A stretch of 64,000 bases of DNA from Acidimicrobilacustris europaeus. GTDB lineage: Bacteria; Actinomycetota; Acidimicrobiia; Acidimicrobiales; Acidimicrobilacustridaceae. How positions within the stretch are numbered: position 1 is the stretch's first letter; each line of letters opens with the position of its first letter. The notes below the pieces were generated by a model. That model saw nothing but the letters and a program-made list of their open reading frames with translations. It made no database searches and was not told the DNA's origin. Made by a program: the position numbers and the translations under genes. The stretch is from NCBI GenBank assembly GCA_965194515.1, contig OZ239146.1, positions 1,488,001 to 1,552,000 of the forward strand, given 5' to 3'. Shown here in pieces: positions 26,096 to 34,088 of the stretch.

Positions 26096-26260
26096 ATGCC
26101 GTTGATCTCTGACGTCGCCTTTGCCTCGTCCACGCCGTGGCCACTCATCGTTCTTGGCATCGCCGCGGCCTCAGGCCTCTGCCTTTGGGCCCTCTTCCGT
26201 CGTGGATCAATTGCCGATCGCGCCCGATCAGACGATTCTCAATCTCCTGGCGGCGACTGA
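26096..26260 (+). CDS. Small single-pass membrane protein (54 residues)
   Basis: Begins MPLISDVAFASSTPWP, then one helix (LIVLGIAAASGLCLWALF), then a basic boundary (RRGS) and a hydrophilic tail ending SPGGD. The layout follows the positive-inside rule with an external N-terminus. A leaderless-type promoter hexamer lies six bases upstream. The last 22 bases overlap the 3' end of the convergent TetR gene. No family recognised; real existence is likely but not certain. Confidence 0.5.
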   Translation: MPLISDVAFASSTPWPLIVLGIAAASGLCLWALFRRGSIADRARSDDSQSPGGD

Positions 26261-26877
26261 CCAGTAAGAGTCAGGAAGACAACTCTCGCCATGCTGCGAC
26301 GCAATTCAGCACCATCGGCTCCCCAAGATTGCAGGCCATCGATATGTGCAGACACGTGCGCCAGCATGGAAACAAGAACGCCCGCATCGGCCAACGGATC
26401 GACGACTCGCCGGTCGGGGCGATTGCGCAAGACCGTAACGAACGCATTCGCGGGCGCACCAAGAAGTCGCGTACGAACATCTCGGAATCGTTGATCACCT
26501 TCATCAGTTGCAAGGTCAATGAGACGAAGAACCGATCGATGCCCATTCCATAACGTGATGAACGCATCGGCAACGCCAAGGGACGATTCCCAGCCCCGCA
26601 GATCAGACCAATCACTACCTTCGATGCGTCGGGCAAGTTCCGGGCCTGCAACATCGACAGTTGCGCTGGCTACGGCCAACACTGCATCTTCTGCAGCGCT
26701 GAAGTACTGGTAGAAGGTCGCGGGGGAAGTTCCGGCGTGGCGAGCGATGTCGGCAACCGTCAATTCGCGGTACGTGCCTTCTTCGAGGAGCGTTTCAACT
26801 GCCTCAAGGAATTTTTGTCGTGTGGCTTCGCCACGCCGACCAAGCGATCGGGTCGCGTCAGAGTTCACCTCGGACAT
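26239..26877 (-). CDS. TetR-family transcriptional regulator
   Basis: 212 residues from the ATG at 26877, which has GAGGA upstream; a longer start would overlap the isochorismatase-like gene. The N-terminal helix-turn-helix is standard: RQKFLEAVETLLEEGTYREL, VADIARHAGTSPATFYQYF. The C-terminal ligand domain (about 70-212) is not diagnostic. It lies 28 bases downstream of the isochorismatase-like gene in the same direction, so it may regulate that gene; its own ligand is unknown. Confidence 0.9.
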   Translation of the reverse strand: MSEVNSDATRSLGRRGEATRQKFLEAVETLLEEGTYRELTVADIARHAGTSPATFYQYFSAAEDAVLAVASATVDVAGPELARRIEGSDWSDLRGWESSLGVADAFITLWNGHRSVLRLIDLATDEGDQRFRDVRTRLLGAPANAFVTVLRNRPDRRVVDPLADAGVLVSMLAHVSAHIDGLQSWGADGAELRRSMARVVFLTLTGQSPPGD

Positions 26878-26905
26878 CACTGCATGATCCTCAACAACTC
26901 GTGTT

Positions 26906-27526
26906 TCACGACCATGCGTTGATGACATCGTCAGTGGTGACCACTGTCGAAATCATTTGGTAGGTGTTGTCGAGCAAGGTTTCGGAATAGTCGGCAGGAA
27001 CTCCGGCCACGGCATCTCGCGGCACCACGACCTGATAGCCGTTATTCACCAATCCAATCGACAGACCCAACAGCGCAACGTTCACCGAAACCCCGATCAC
27101 CACAACTGTCTTCACTCCGAGGTTTCGAAGCACCGGGTCAAGATCGGTTCCGCCCATGGGATCAAGACCGTGGTAGCGGCCCAAGATCATGTCGCTTGGA
27201 GAATGGCTGAACTCGTCGATGGGCATCGCCAAATGGCTCCCGGGCTCCATCGCCACCGCACCGTGTTTCTGCATCGCAACAAACAAGCGTCCATTGGTAT
27301 TGCCGCCGCGGTAGTCGGGACGACGCCAGAACACAGCGTGAACAACCTGCACCCCGGCAACACGCGCTGCGTGCAACAGACGAGCTCCATTAGGTATGGC
27401 CTGGACCCGGGCAGCGGCTGCGAGGTCTGGCAAGGAGGTTTCCGGCCCAAGCACCCCGTTCTGACACTCAGACGTGACGACAGCAGTCGTGTTCGGGTCG
27501 AGCAATGTGCGCAGATCAAGTGCCAT
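26906..27526 (-). CDS. Isochorismatase-fold protein lacking the usual catalytic triad
   Basis: 206 residues from the ATG at 27526, which has GAGG 8 bases upstream. The Rossmann-like isochorismatase/nicotinamidase fold is visible: TAVVTSECQNGVLG, VVHAVFW, VVVIGVSVNVALLG and a C-terminal VVPRDAVAGVP. The family triad Asp-Lys-Cys appears changed: Glu in place of Asp (SECQ), no Lys in the ILGRYHG segment, and Ala where the nucleophilic Cys is expected (NVALLG). It may be catalytically different or inactive. A TetR gene follows. Confidence 0.82.
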   Translation of the reverse strand: MALDLRTLLDPNTTAVVTSECQNGVLGPETSLPDLAAAARVQAIPNGARLLHAARVAGVQVVHAVFWRRPDYRGGNTNGRLFVAMQKHGAVAMEPGSHLAMPIDEFSHSPSDMILGRYHGLDPMGGTDLDPVLRNLGVKTVVVIGVSVNVALLGLSIGLVNNGYQVVVPRDAVAGVPADYSETLLDNTYQMISTVVTTDDVINAWS

Positions 27527-27680
27527 TGGATTCACCTCGGCTCTTCGACCGCAATGAGCGGTCTAGGCCTTTCGGGGAGACGGATGAAGACGGTTCTACC
27601 CCACGCTTCCGCCTCCCGCACGCCTTCTCGCCGGATAGTTACCGCTCAGTAGGTTCCTTGCGATAGACAATTCCGACCAC

Positions 27681-27718
27681 GGGCCCGATCAGGCCCTGCC
27701 CGCCGGAGCCTTCCGGCG
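27681..27718 (+). promoter_or_regulatory. Two tandem hairpins in the thiolase leader
   Basis: GGGCC (27681-27685) pairs with GGCCC (27692-27696), and CGCCGGA (27701-27707) pairs with TCCGGCG (27712-27718). They lie just upstream of the AAGGAG ribosome site of the thiolase gene. No U-run follows, so they are not intrinsic terminators as they stand. Confidence 0.4.
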
Positions 27719-27740
27719 TTCCGTGCATCAAGGAGCCGTC

Positions 27741-28967
27741 ATGCCCGAAGCAGTCATCGTTTCGACCGCCCGTTCGCCAATTGGTCGTGCCCACAAGGGT
27801 TCGCTCACGCAGGTTCGCCCTGACGACCTCGCCGCGACGATCATCCGCGCCGCGCTCGACAAGGTGCCGTCGCTCGACCCATCCCTCGTCGAAGACATCA
27901 TGCTTGGCTGCGCGCAGCCTGCAGGTGCGCAGGGCTACAACATCGCCCGCGTCGTTTCCGAACTCGCTGGCATGGGCCACATTCCCGGCGTCACCGTCAA
28001 CCGTTACTGCTCGTCATCACTGCAGACCATCCGTATGGCTGCGCACGCGATCAAGGCTGGCGAGGGTGACATCTTCATCTCCGCTGGTGTTGAAACCGTG
28101 AGCCAGTTCGGTCTCGGCATGTCCGATGGCCTTCCCGGTACACACAACCCGCTGATGGCAGCAGCCGAGGCTCGTACCGCAGAGCGCGCAACTGGCGGCG
28201 CTGCCGTGTGGAGCCCATTCGACGGTGGCATCTCCGACTACTACCTCGGCATGGGTCAGACCGCCGAGAACGTTGCCCAGTTCGAAAACGTTTCGCGTGA
28301 AGAGCAGGACGAATTCGCCGCACAGTCACAGCAGCGTGCAACCGCAGCGCTTGAGCGTGGCTTCTTCGAACGTGAGATCACCCCGATCCACACTGTCGAT
28401 GCCGATGGCAACCCTGTAGTCGTCAAGCAAGACGATGGCATTCGCGCCGGAACCACCAAGGAAAAGCTTGCTGAGCTCAAGCCGGTGTTCCGCCCCGACG
28501 GAACCGTCACCGCTGGTAACGCTTGCCCGCTCAATGACGGCGCCGCGGCCGTCATTGTCATGAGCGACACCAAAGCCAAGGAACTCGGCCTCACTCCTAT
28601 CGCTCGAATCATTTCCTCGGGCGTGAGCGCAATCGACCCCGAGATCATGGGCCTCGGCCCGGTCGAAGCCTGCCGTCAGGCAATGGCCCGCGCCGGAATG
28701 AGCATCAATGACATCGACCTCGTTGAAATCAACGAAGCATTTGCTGCACAGGTCGTTCCGTCGGCCAAGCACCTCGGCATCAGCTGGGACAAGCTCAATG
28801 TGAACGGCGGCGCTATCGCCCTCGGTCATCCTTTCGGAATGACCGGCGCCCGCATCATGGCCACGCTCCTCAATGGCCTTGAGGACACCGGCGGCACCAT
28901 TGGCATGGAATCCATGTGCATCGGTGGCGGCCAGGGCATGGCGATGATCATCGAGCGTCTCTCCTGA
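27741..28967 (+). CDS. Acetyl-CoA C-acyltransferase (thiolase)
   Basis: Biosynthetic/degradative thiolase completing beta-oxidation by thiolytic cleavage, 408 residues. The ATG at 27741 has AAGGAG 7 bases upstream, preferred over an in-frame GTG. All catalytic residues are present: nucleophile Cys90 (NRYCSSSLQ), His in GGAIALGHPFGMTGAR, and Cys in CIGGGQG. NEAFAAQ is intact. A strong intrinsic terminator follows. This is the only thiolase in the window with the standard active site. Confidence 0.95.
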   Translation: MPEAVIVSTARSPIGRAHKGSLTQVRPDDLAATIIRAALDKVPSLDPSLVEDIMLGCAQPAGAQGYNIARVVSELAGMGHIPGVTVNRYCSSSLQTIRMAAHAIKAGEGDIFISAGVETVSQFGLGMSDGLPGTHNPLMAAAEARTAERATGGAAVWSPFDGGISDYYLGMGQTAENVAQFENVSREEQDEFAAQSQQRATAALERGFFEREITPIHTVDADGNPVVVKQDDGIRAGTTKEKLAELKPVFRPDGTVTAGNACPLNDGAAAVIVMSDTKAKELGLTPIARIISSGVSAIDPEIMGLGPVEACRQAMARAGMSINDIDLVEINEAFAAQVVPSAKHLGISWDKLNVNGGAIALGHPFGMTGARIMATLLNGLEDTGGTIGMESMCIGGGQGMAMIIERLS

Positions 28968-28988
28968 TCATCTTCACTTCTGCAGTAC

Positions 28989-29023
28989 AAAGGCCCCGCT
29001 TCGGCGGGGCCTTTGTTGTTTTC
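28989..29023 (+). terminator. Intrinsic terminator after the thiolase gene
   Basis: Perfect 11-bp stem AAAGGCCCCGC / GCGGGGCCTTT closed by a TTCG tetraloop and followed by a T-rich tract (GTTGTTTT). It lies 22 bases past the thiolase stop and is the clearest terminator in the window. Confidence 0.93.
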
Positions 29024-29103
29024 GACTGCTTTCGAAACCCCTGAACGTGGGGGCCGACGTACCATCACTCTCAACAACGTTCTCCCAGCGCACCAGGATC
29101 AAC

Positions 29104-30636
29104 GTGATCGACGAGAAACTCCACAGCATCGGTCGAGAGATCGCCGCAATTTCGCGACGAGATCCCAATCGTCCCGCCATCATCACCGCTGACGGGAGCG
29201 TGATGACGTTCGGCCAACTTGATCACGATGTCGATGCTGTCGCTGCCTCCTTCGCTGCCGCCGGCCTGGTATCTGGTGATGTCGTTGCGTTGCTTTGCCG
29301 TAACCGGCCGGAATGGATGGTTGCCTACGAAGCTGCATTACGCGCAGGCGTCATGTTGCTCCCTGTGAATTGGCATCTTGAAGCAGACGACGTGCAGTAC
29401 GTGCTCGAAGATTCAGGCGCCAAAGCTCTCGTCGCGGAATCCGTCTTTTCCCATCAAGCTCAAGGTGCTCCTGATTCGCTCGTGCTCCGAATCGCTATTG
29501 GCGGACCAATCGATGGATTCACTACGTGGGACGACGTGCTCTCCTCGGTTTCTACGCCCGCACCGGAACGTCCTCGCGGCACACAAATGATCTACACCTC
29601 AGGCACTACCGGTCGCCCGAAAGGCGTTCGCCACGACCCTCAACCTTCCGCGTCCGCCGCCGTTGCTGGCACAGCAATGGTCGCCATGTTTGGAATGGAC
29701 GGCGACAACGGCGACTCAATGCTGTGCACTGCTCCGCTCTACCACTCTGGCCCGAGCCGATTGTGTTTGGAATGGCCTCTGGGCGCGGGCGTCACTGTTG
29801 TGCTCATGGACCGATTCGATCCATGTCAAGCCCTTGAACTCATTACCGACAATTCGGTTACACACGCCTTCTTTGTTCCCACCATGTTCAATCGCATGCT
29901 GGCGGTTCCTGATCGCGATTCATTCGATGTCTCGACGCTTCGATTTGTTCTCCACGGCGCTGGGCCTTGCACCGTCGCCACGAAACAGTCGATGTTCGAG
30001 TGGTTTGGGCCAGTGATTCACGAGATCTACGCCGCCAGCGAAGGTCCTGGTACATGGATTACACCGCAGGAGTGGCTGGCCCACCCAGGCAGCGTGGGAC
30101 GCGTCGACCCTGAACGTCTTCGCATTCGTCGCGACGATCGCTCCGCCGCCGATGTCAACGAAGTCGGAACCGTGTGGTTCTTCAGTGCTTCCAAGTTTCG
30201 CTATCACGGCGACCCCGAGAAGACTGCGACGACCTACGACGAAAGCGGCGACTGGTACACCGTCGGCGACCGCGGCCATGTCGATGCCGACGGCTACCTC
30301 TACCTTTCTGGTCGAACCGCCGAGTGCATCAATAGCGGCGGCGTGAACATCTATCCGGCCCGCATCGACGAGGCACTCGCTGCGGCTCCTGGCGTCATCG
30401 ACGGCGCCGCCTTCGGCCTTCCCGATGATGACCTCGGCGAAATCGTCGCCGCAGCAATCGTGATCTCCGTTGGTGCCGACCCCGACGCGATGATCACGTC
30501 AACGATCGACTATTGCCGAGAGGTCGTCGGGTCACAGCTCACGCCAAAGCGGGTTTTCATCGTCAACGAACTGCCCCGAAGCGATGCCGGAAAGTTGTAT
30601 CGGTCACGCCTTGTTCAACAATTCACCGTTGCGTGA
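29104..30636 (+). CDS. Acyl-CoA synthetase (AMP-binding, FadD-like)
   Basis: Activates a carboxylic acid to its CoA thioester via an acyl-adenylate, 510 residues. The GTG at 29104 has AGGA 5 bases upstream and begins VIDEKLHSIGREIA; an ATG 57 bases earlier is less supported. The P-loop motif is YTSGTTGRPKG, the A8 hinge GDRGHVDADGYLYLSGR, and the catalytic lysine lies in RSDAGKLYR. Acid specificity is not readable. It follows the thiolase terminator, so it has its own promoter. It converges with ilvD. Confidence 0.92.
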   Translation: MIDEKLHSIGREIAAISRRDPNRPAIITADGSVMTFGQLDHDVDAVAASFAAAGLVSGDVVALLCRNRPEWMVAYEAALRAGVMLLPVNWHLEADDVQYVLEDSGAKALVAESVFSHQAQGAPDSLVLRIAIGGPIDGFTTWDDVLSSVSTPAPERPRGTQMIYTSGTTGRPKGVRHDPQPSASAAVAGTAMVAMFGMDGDNGDSMLCTAPLYHSGPSRLCLEWPLGAGVTVVLMDRFDPCQALELITDNSVTHAFFVPTMFNRMLAVPDRDSFDVSTLRFVLHGAGPCTVATKQSMFEWFGPVIHEIYAASEGPGTWITPQEWLAHPGSVGRVDPERLRIRRDDRSAADVNEVGTVWFFSASKFRYHGDPEKTATTYDESGDWYTVGDRGHVDADGYLYLSGRTAECINSGGVNIYPARIDEALAAAPGVIDGAAFGLPDDDLGEIVAAAIVISVGADPDAMITSTIDYCREVVGSQLTPKRVFIVNELPRSDAGKLYRSRLVQQFTVA

Positions 30637-30649
30637 ATCGCGTTGAGTT

Positions 30650-32506
30650 CTAGTGGCGCTGGAGTTGAGACAGGTCACGAATGGCACCGCGTGACGCCGA
30701 TGTCGTCATGGCGGCATAAGCCTGAAGCGCAAGCGAAACGCTGCGATCACGATTCGTTGGCGTCCAGGCATCGTCGCCGCGGGCGATTTCATGGGCGTGA
30801 CGATCGGCGAGTTCTGCCTGGGAAACATCGAGCGTGATCGATCGGGCCGGGATATCGATGATGATGGAATCACCAGTACGAACCAGACCGATGAGCCCGC
30901 CTTCGGCTGCTTCAGGAGAAACGTGACCGATAGAGAGGCCCGCGGTTCCGCCAGAGAAACGACCATCGGTCAGAAGGGCACACTTCTCGCCTAGTCCGCG
31001 ACTCTTGATGTACGTCGTCGGATAGAGCATTTCTTGCATGCCCGGTCCGCCCTTGGGGCCTTCGTAGCGAACGATGACAACTTCTCCGGCAACAACCTCT
31101 TCACTGAGGATGCCTTCGACAGCTGCATCTTGGCTTTCGTACACACGAGCGGTACCTGTGAACTTGAAAATGGATTCGTCGACACCAGCGGTCTTCACGA
31201 TGCAACCGTCGGTAGCAAGATTTCCAAAAAGAACAGCGAGGCCACCTTCGCTTGAGTACGCGTGTCCAACCGAACGAATGCAGCCGTTCTCGCGGTCGTC
31301 ATCAAGGGATGGCCAACGCGTATCTTGGCTGAACGCAACCTGCGTGGGAATACCCGCCGGACCAGCACTCCAGAAATGGCGGGCCTCGGCCGTACACGTA
31401 TCGCGCATGATGTCCCACTGATCGAGTGACGCCTTCAGCGAAGAGCTGTGCACGGTCGGTGCCGTTGCGTCGATAAGACCGGCGCGCTCAAGTTCGCCCA
31501 GAATTGCGGGCACACCACCCGCACGGTGAACGTCTTCGACGTGGTATTTCTCGGTAGAAGGTGCAACCTTGCAAATATTCGGCAGCCGACGACTGAGCGC
31601 GTCGACGTCGGCCATCGTGAAATCGATTTCGCCTTCGTGGGCGGCAGCGAGGATGTGTAGCACAGTGTTGGTACTGCCACCCATAGCGACGTCGAGCGCC
31701 ATGGCGTTCTCGAATGCTGTTTTGTTGGCAATAACCCGGGGAAGGACGGTCTCGTCGTCCTTCTCGTAGTAACGCTTTGCGAGATCAACGATCGTTCGGC
31801 CTGCTTGAAGGAAGAGCCCCTCACGGTCGGCATGGGTTGCCAACATGGTGCCGTTGCCCGGAAGCGAAAGTCCGAGTGCCTCGGTAAGGCAATTCATCGA
31901 ATTAGCGGTGAACATGCCTGAGCACGAACCACACGTGGGACACGCTGAGCGTTCAACGCGATCGACATCTTCATCGCTCATATTTTTGTCGCCGGCCGAT
32001 TGCATGGCGGAAATGAGATCGACCTTGACTTCAGAACCAGCAAGACGCGTCTTGCCGGCTTCCATCGGACCACCCGAAACGAAGACCACCGGAATATTCA
32101 AGCGAAGTGCCGCCATGAGCATGCCTGGAGTGATTTTGTCGCAGTTAGAGATACACACGAGTGCGTCGGCGCAATGCGCGTTCACCATGTATTCAACTGA
32201 ATCGGCAATGAGGTCACGGCTCGGGAGGCTGTAGAGCATGCCGCCATGACCCATTGCGATGCCGTCGTCGACAGCAATGGTGTTGAATTCCTTTGCGACG
32301 CCACCTGAGGCTTCGATTTCTCGCGCCACAAGCTGACCCATGTCCTTCAGATGCACGTGACCGGGCACGAACTGAGTGAATGAATTAGCGATCGCGATGA
32401 TCGGCTTGTCGAAATCACCGTCGGTCATGCCCGTGGCGCGCCAGAGGGCTCGAGCTCCGGCCATGTTTCGGCCGTGGGTGGTCGTACGTGATCGATACGT
32501 TGGCAT
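30650..32506 (-). CDS. ilvD: Dihydroxy-acid dehydratase
   Basis: Third step of branched-chain amino-acid synthesis: dehydrates 2,3-dihydroxy-isovalerate and -methylvalerate. It has 618 residues. Cluster cysteines Cys122 (CISNCDKITPG) and Cys195 (CPTCGSCSG) are present, while the segment NSFTQFVPGHVHL lacks the additional cysteine of the [2Fe-2S] type, so an E. coli-like oxygen-sensitive [4Fe-4S] enzyme is inferred. PCFxGG-type C-terminal segments are intact (LLTDGRFSGGTAGLSIGH). TAGCCT lies 7 bases upstream of the ATG. Confidence 0.97.
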   Translation of the reverse strand: MPTYRSRTTTHGRNMAGARALWRATGMTDGDFDKPIIAIANSFTQFVPGHVHLKDMGQLVAREIEASGGVAKEFNTIAVDDGIAMGHGGMLYSLPSRDLIADSVEYMVNAHCADALVCISNCDKITPGMLMAALRLNIPVVFVSGGPMEAGKTRLAGSEVKVDLISAMQSAGDKNMSDEDVDRVERSACPTCGSCSGMFTANSMNCLTEALGLSLPGNGTMLATHADREGLFLQAGRTIVDLAKRYYEKDDETVLPRVIANKTAFENAMALDVAMGGSTNTVLHILAAAHEGEIDFTMADVDALSRRLPNICKVAPSTEKYHVEDVHRAGGVPAILGELERAGLIDATAPTVHSSSLKASLDQWDIMRDTCTAEARHFWSAGPAGIPTQVAFSQDTRWPSLDDDRENGCIRSVGHAYSSEGGLAVLFGNLATDGCIVKTAGVDESIFKFTGTARVYESQDAAVEGILSEEVVAGEVVIVRYEGPKGGPGMQEMLYPTTYIKSRGLGEKCALLTDGRFSGGTAGLSIGHVSPEAAEGGLIGLVRTGDSIIIDIPARSITLDVSQAELADRHAHEIARGDDAWTPTNRDRSVSLALQAYAAMTTSASRGAIRDLSQLQRH

Positions 32507-32513
32507 AACAGAG

Positions 32514-32519
32514 AGGCTA
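32514..32519 (-). promoter_or_regulatory. -10 hexamer of ilvD (leaderless)
   Basis: Minus strand TAGCCT, seven bases (CTCTGTT), ATG. No attenuator-like leader can fit, so ilvD is not controlled by a leader peptide here. Confidence 0.48.
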
Positions 32520-32562
32520 ATCCCCCAGCCCCCAATCAGACGTAGGCAGATTCAGAGTCCAA

Positions 32563-32599
32563 GCCGAAAAGAGAAAGGCCCGGTCACGAGGACCGGGCC
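32563..32599 (-). terminator. Intrinsic terminator after tRNA-Ala
   Basis: On the minus strand GGCCCGGTC pairs with GACCGGGCC across a five-base loop and is followed by TTTCTCTTTT. It lies 7 bases past the tRNA 3' end. Confidence 0.85.
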
Positions 32600-32606
32600 A
32601 ATGCGG

Positions 32607-32680
32607 TGGAGGTGAGGAGAATCGAACTCCCGACCTCTACGTTGCGAACGTAGCGCTCTAGCCAACTGAGCTACACCCCC
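32607..32680 (-). tRNA. tRNA-Ala, anticodon CGC
   Basis: 74-base cloverleaf. The acceptor stem GGGGGTG/CACCTCC contains the G3-U70 wobble that is the alanine identity element. The D arm is GCTC/GAGC, the anticodon stem CTACG/CGTAG encloses loop TTCGCAA (anticodon CGC, reading GCG), and the T loop is TTCGATT. The discriminator is A. The following bases are CCG, so CCA is not fully encoded and must be completed by the CCA-adding enzyme. Confidence 0.96.
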
Positions 32681-32740
32681 GCAGGGGTGGTCAATCTACC
32701 GGACAGTACGAACCGCCACGGAATCGACGATCCGGAAGGG

Positions 32741-33277
32741 TCAGTTGCCGCCGACGACGAACATCCGAGGAAGGGCTTCCCCGTTGTTATCGAATGCGCC
32801 CGGGGCAGCACCGGCTTGTCCAGGCATTACCCCGCCATTGTCTTGCATGTACCGGACCTTGGCTTGTCGCTCGAGCTTCTGCTTCTGGGCATTGGCGAGC
32901 AACACCACATAGCCACCAAAAGCTCCAAGGCTGAGGAGGAACAACACGATCATGAGGCCGCCGAAAGCGAATGCACCGAGAAGGGTGACACCGGTGGCTC
33001 CGGCCAGGCCGAAGAGGATGTCGCGACGGCGCTTCTTCTGCGGAGAGAGCTTTGGGCGGTGCGGGGCGAAGTACTCGCTGCCCCGAAGCGTCGTTGTCCC
33101 GGGTGCAACAGGAGCGACAGGAGATGTCGAACCAGGTGCGGCACGCTCGAGGATCGAAAGGTGATTCGAGAACGAACTGATTGAGTTCACACGACTGTGC
33201 TCGGTTCGGGAACGAATCCACGAAACCAGATACACCGCCCAAACAACTGCGAGCACGAAGAGCACTAGAACCGTCAT
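32741..33277 (-). CDS. SepX/GLPR-like two-helix membrane protein, candidate cell-division factor
   Basis: 178 residues. The N-terminal helix (VLVLFVLAVVWAVYLVSWI) is followed by a polar cytoplasmic-type linker containing SISSFSNHLSILERAA. A basic patch (KKRRR) precedes one long or two close helices (ILFGLAGATGVTLLGAFAFG, LFLLSLGAFGGYVVLLA), then a basic QKQKLERQ tail. This layout, including WAxYLV in helix 1 and an FS..L..L segment, matches Streptomyces SepX and corynebacterial GLPR as I know them. GAGGAAGG lies upstream of the ATG. The galU-moeA genes that neighbour GLPR in Corynebacterium and Mycobacterium lie 4-6 kb upstream on the same strand. Homology is inferred, not tested. Confidence 0.6.
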   Translation of the reverse strand: MTVLVLFVLAVVWAVYLVSWIRSRTEHSRVNSISSFSNHLSILERAAPGSTSPVAPVAPGTTTLRGSEYFAPHRPKLSPQKKRRRDILFGLAGATGVTLLGAFAFGGLMIVLFLLSLGAFGGYVVLLANAQKQKLERQAKVRYMQDNGGVMPGQAGAAPGAFDNNGEALPRMFVVGGN

Positions 33278-33475
33278 GACGTGGCCTTCCTCGCAGAAAT
33301 CGGGATGAGACTTTCGGCAGGTTTCACGTTGCGAAACGGTTGCCGGTAGAGGTCTATCGGGTGAATGAGAACGTTACGGTTCTACTACAGGCCGCCAATC
33401 AGGCTCCAGCGAGCTGCCAGCAATAACCGTGATTTTCCTTGCCCTGTATGGCATCAAGCCAATTGAACAAATCTG

Positions 33476-34030
33476 TCACACCGAGCGGTTTTCACCATTC
33501 TCTGCGGTTCCGGTGAACGAGCCATCAAGAACGTCATCTCCTAAAGACGCGTCTGGATCACGTTGATACACACCGGAACGCCCACCGGTCTTTTCCCAAA
33601 GCGCGATGTCTCCGATCACCATCGAACGATCGGAGGATTTACACATGTCGTAGATGGTCAGCGCCGCAACTGAACACGCTGTGAGTGCTTCCATCTCCAC
33701 TCCGGTGCGATCAACAGTTTCGACCTGCGCTTCGATCTCGATGAAGTCATCCTCAATGCGGAAGTTCACATAGACGCCGCCAATCATCAGCGGATGGCAG
33801 AGCGGAATGAGATCTGAGGTGCGCTTGGCCGCCTGGATGCCAGCAACGCGCGCCACTGACAAAACGTCACCTTTACTGATTGCCCCCTGGGCAACCAACG
33901 ATGCGGTTTCAGGAGTCATATGGACCCGACCACGAGCGATCGCTCGGCGGTGGGTGACGTCTTTGGGCGTGACATCGACCATCCGGGCACGGCCCTGAGG
34001 ATCGAGATGAGTGAGACCACGGTCAGACAT
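33476..34030 (-). CDS. moaC: Cyclic pyranopterin monophosphate synthase
   Basis: Second protein of molybdenum-cofactor synthesis, converting 3',8-cyclo-GTP to cPMP together with the MoaA product. It has 184 residues; the core (about 5-160) carries the LIPLCHPLMI loop, VETVDRTGVEMEALTA and TIYDMCKSSDR with the conserved Asp and Lys. A C-terminal extension of about 20 acidic residues is unremarkable. The start is fixed by TAGGAT six bases upstream. moaA lies on the same strand but beyond the intervening bicupin gene. Confidence 0.95.
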   Translation of the reverse strand: MSDRGLTHLDPQGRARMVDVTPKDVTHRRAIARGRVHMTPETASLVAQGAISKGDVLSVARVAGIQAAKRTSDLIPLCHPLMIGGVYVNFRIEDDFIEIEAQVETVDRTGVEMEALTACSVAALTIYDMCKSSDRSMVIGDIALWEKTGGRSGVYQRDPDASLGDDVLDGSFTGTAENGENRSV

Positions 34031-34036
34031 GGCCCA

Positions 34037-34042
34037 ATCCTA
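34037..34042 (-). promoter_or_regulatory. -10 hexamer of moaC (leaderless)
   Basis: Minus strand TAGGAT, six bases (TGGGCC), ATG. It faces the bicupin promoter across about 35 bases. Confidence 0.5.
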
Positions 34043-34076
34043 CGCCCCTCCCCTCGTGTGATCCCGGGCGAGAAGG

Positions 34077-34082
34077 CAGACT
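34077..34082 (+). promoter_or_regulatory. -10-like hexamer of the bicupin gene
   Basis: CAGACT, six bases (GAAGGG), ATG. First base deviates from TANNNT, as in the hexamer at 5746. The spacer is purine-rich and may also serve ribosome binding. Confidence 0.33.
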
Positions 34083-34088
34083 GAAGGG

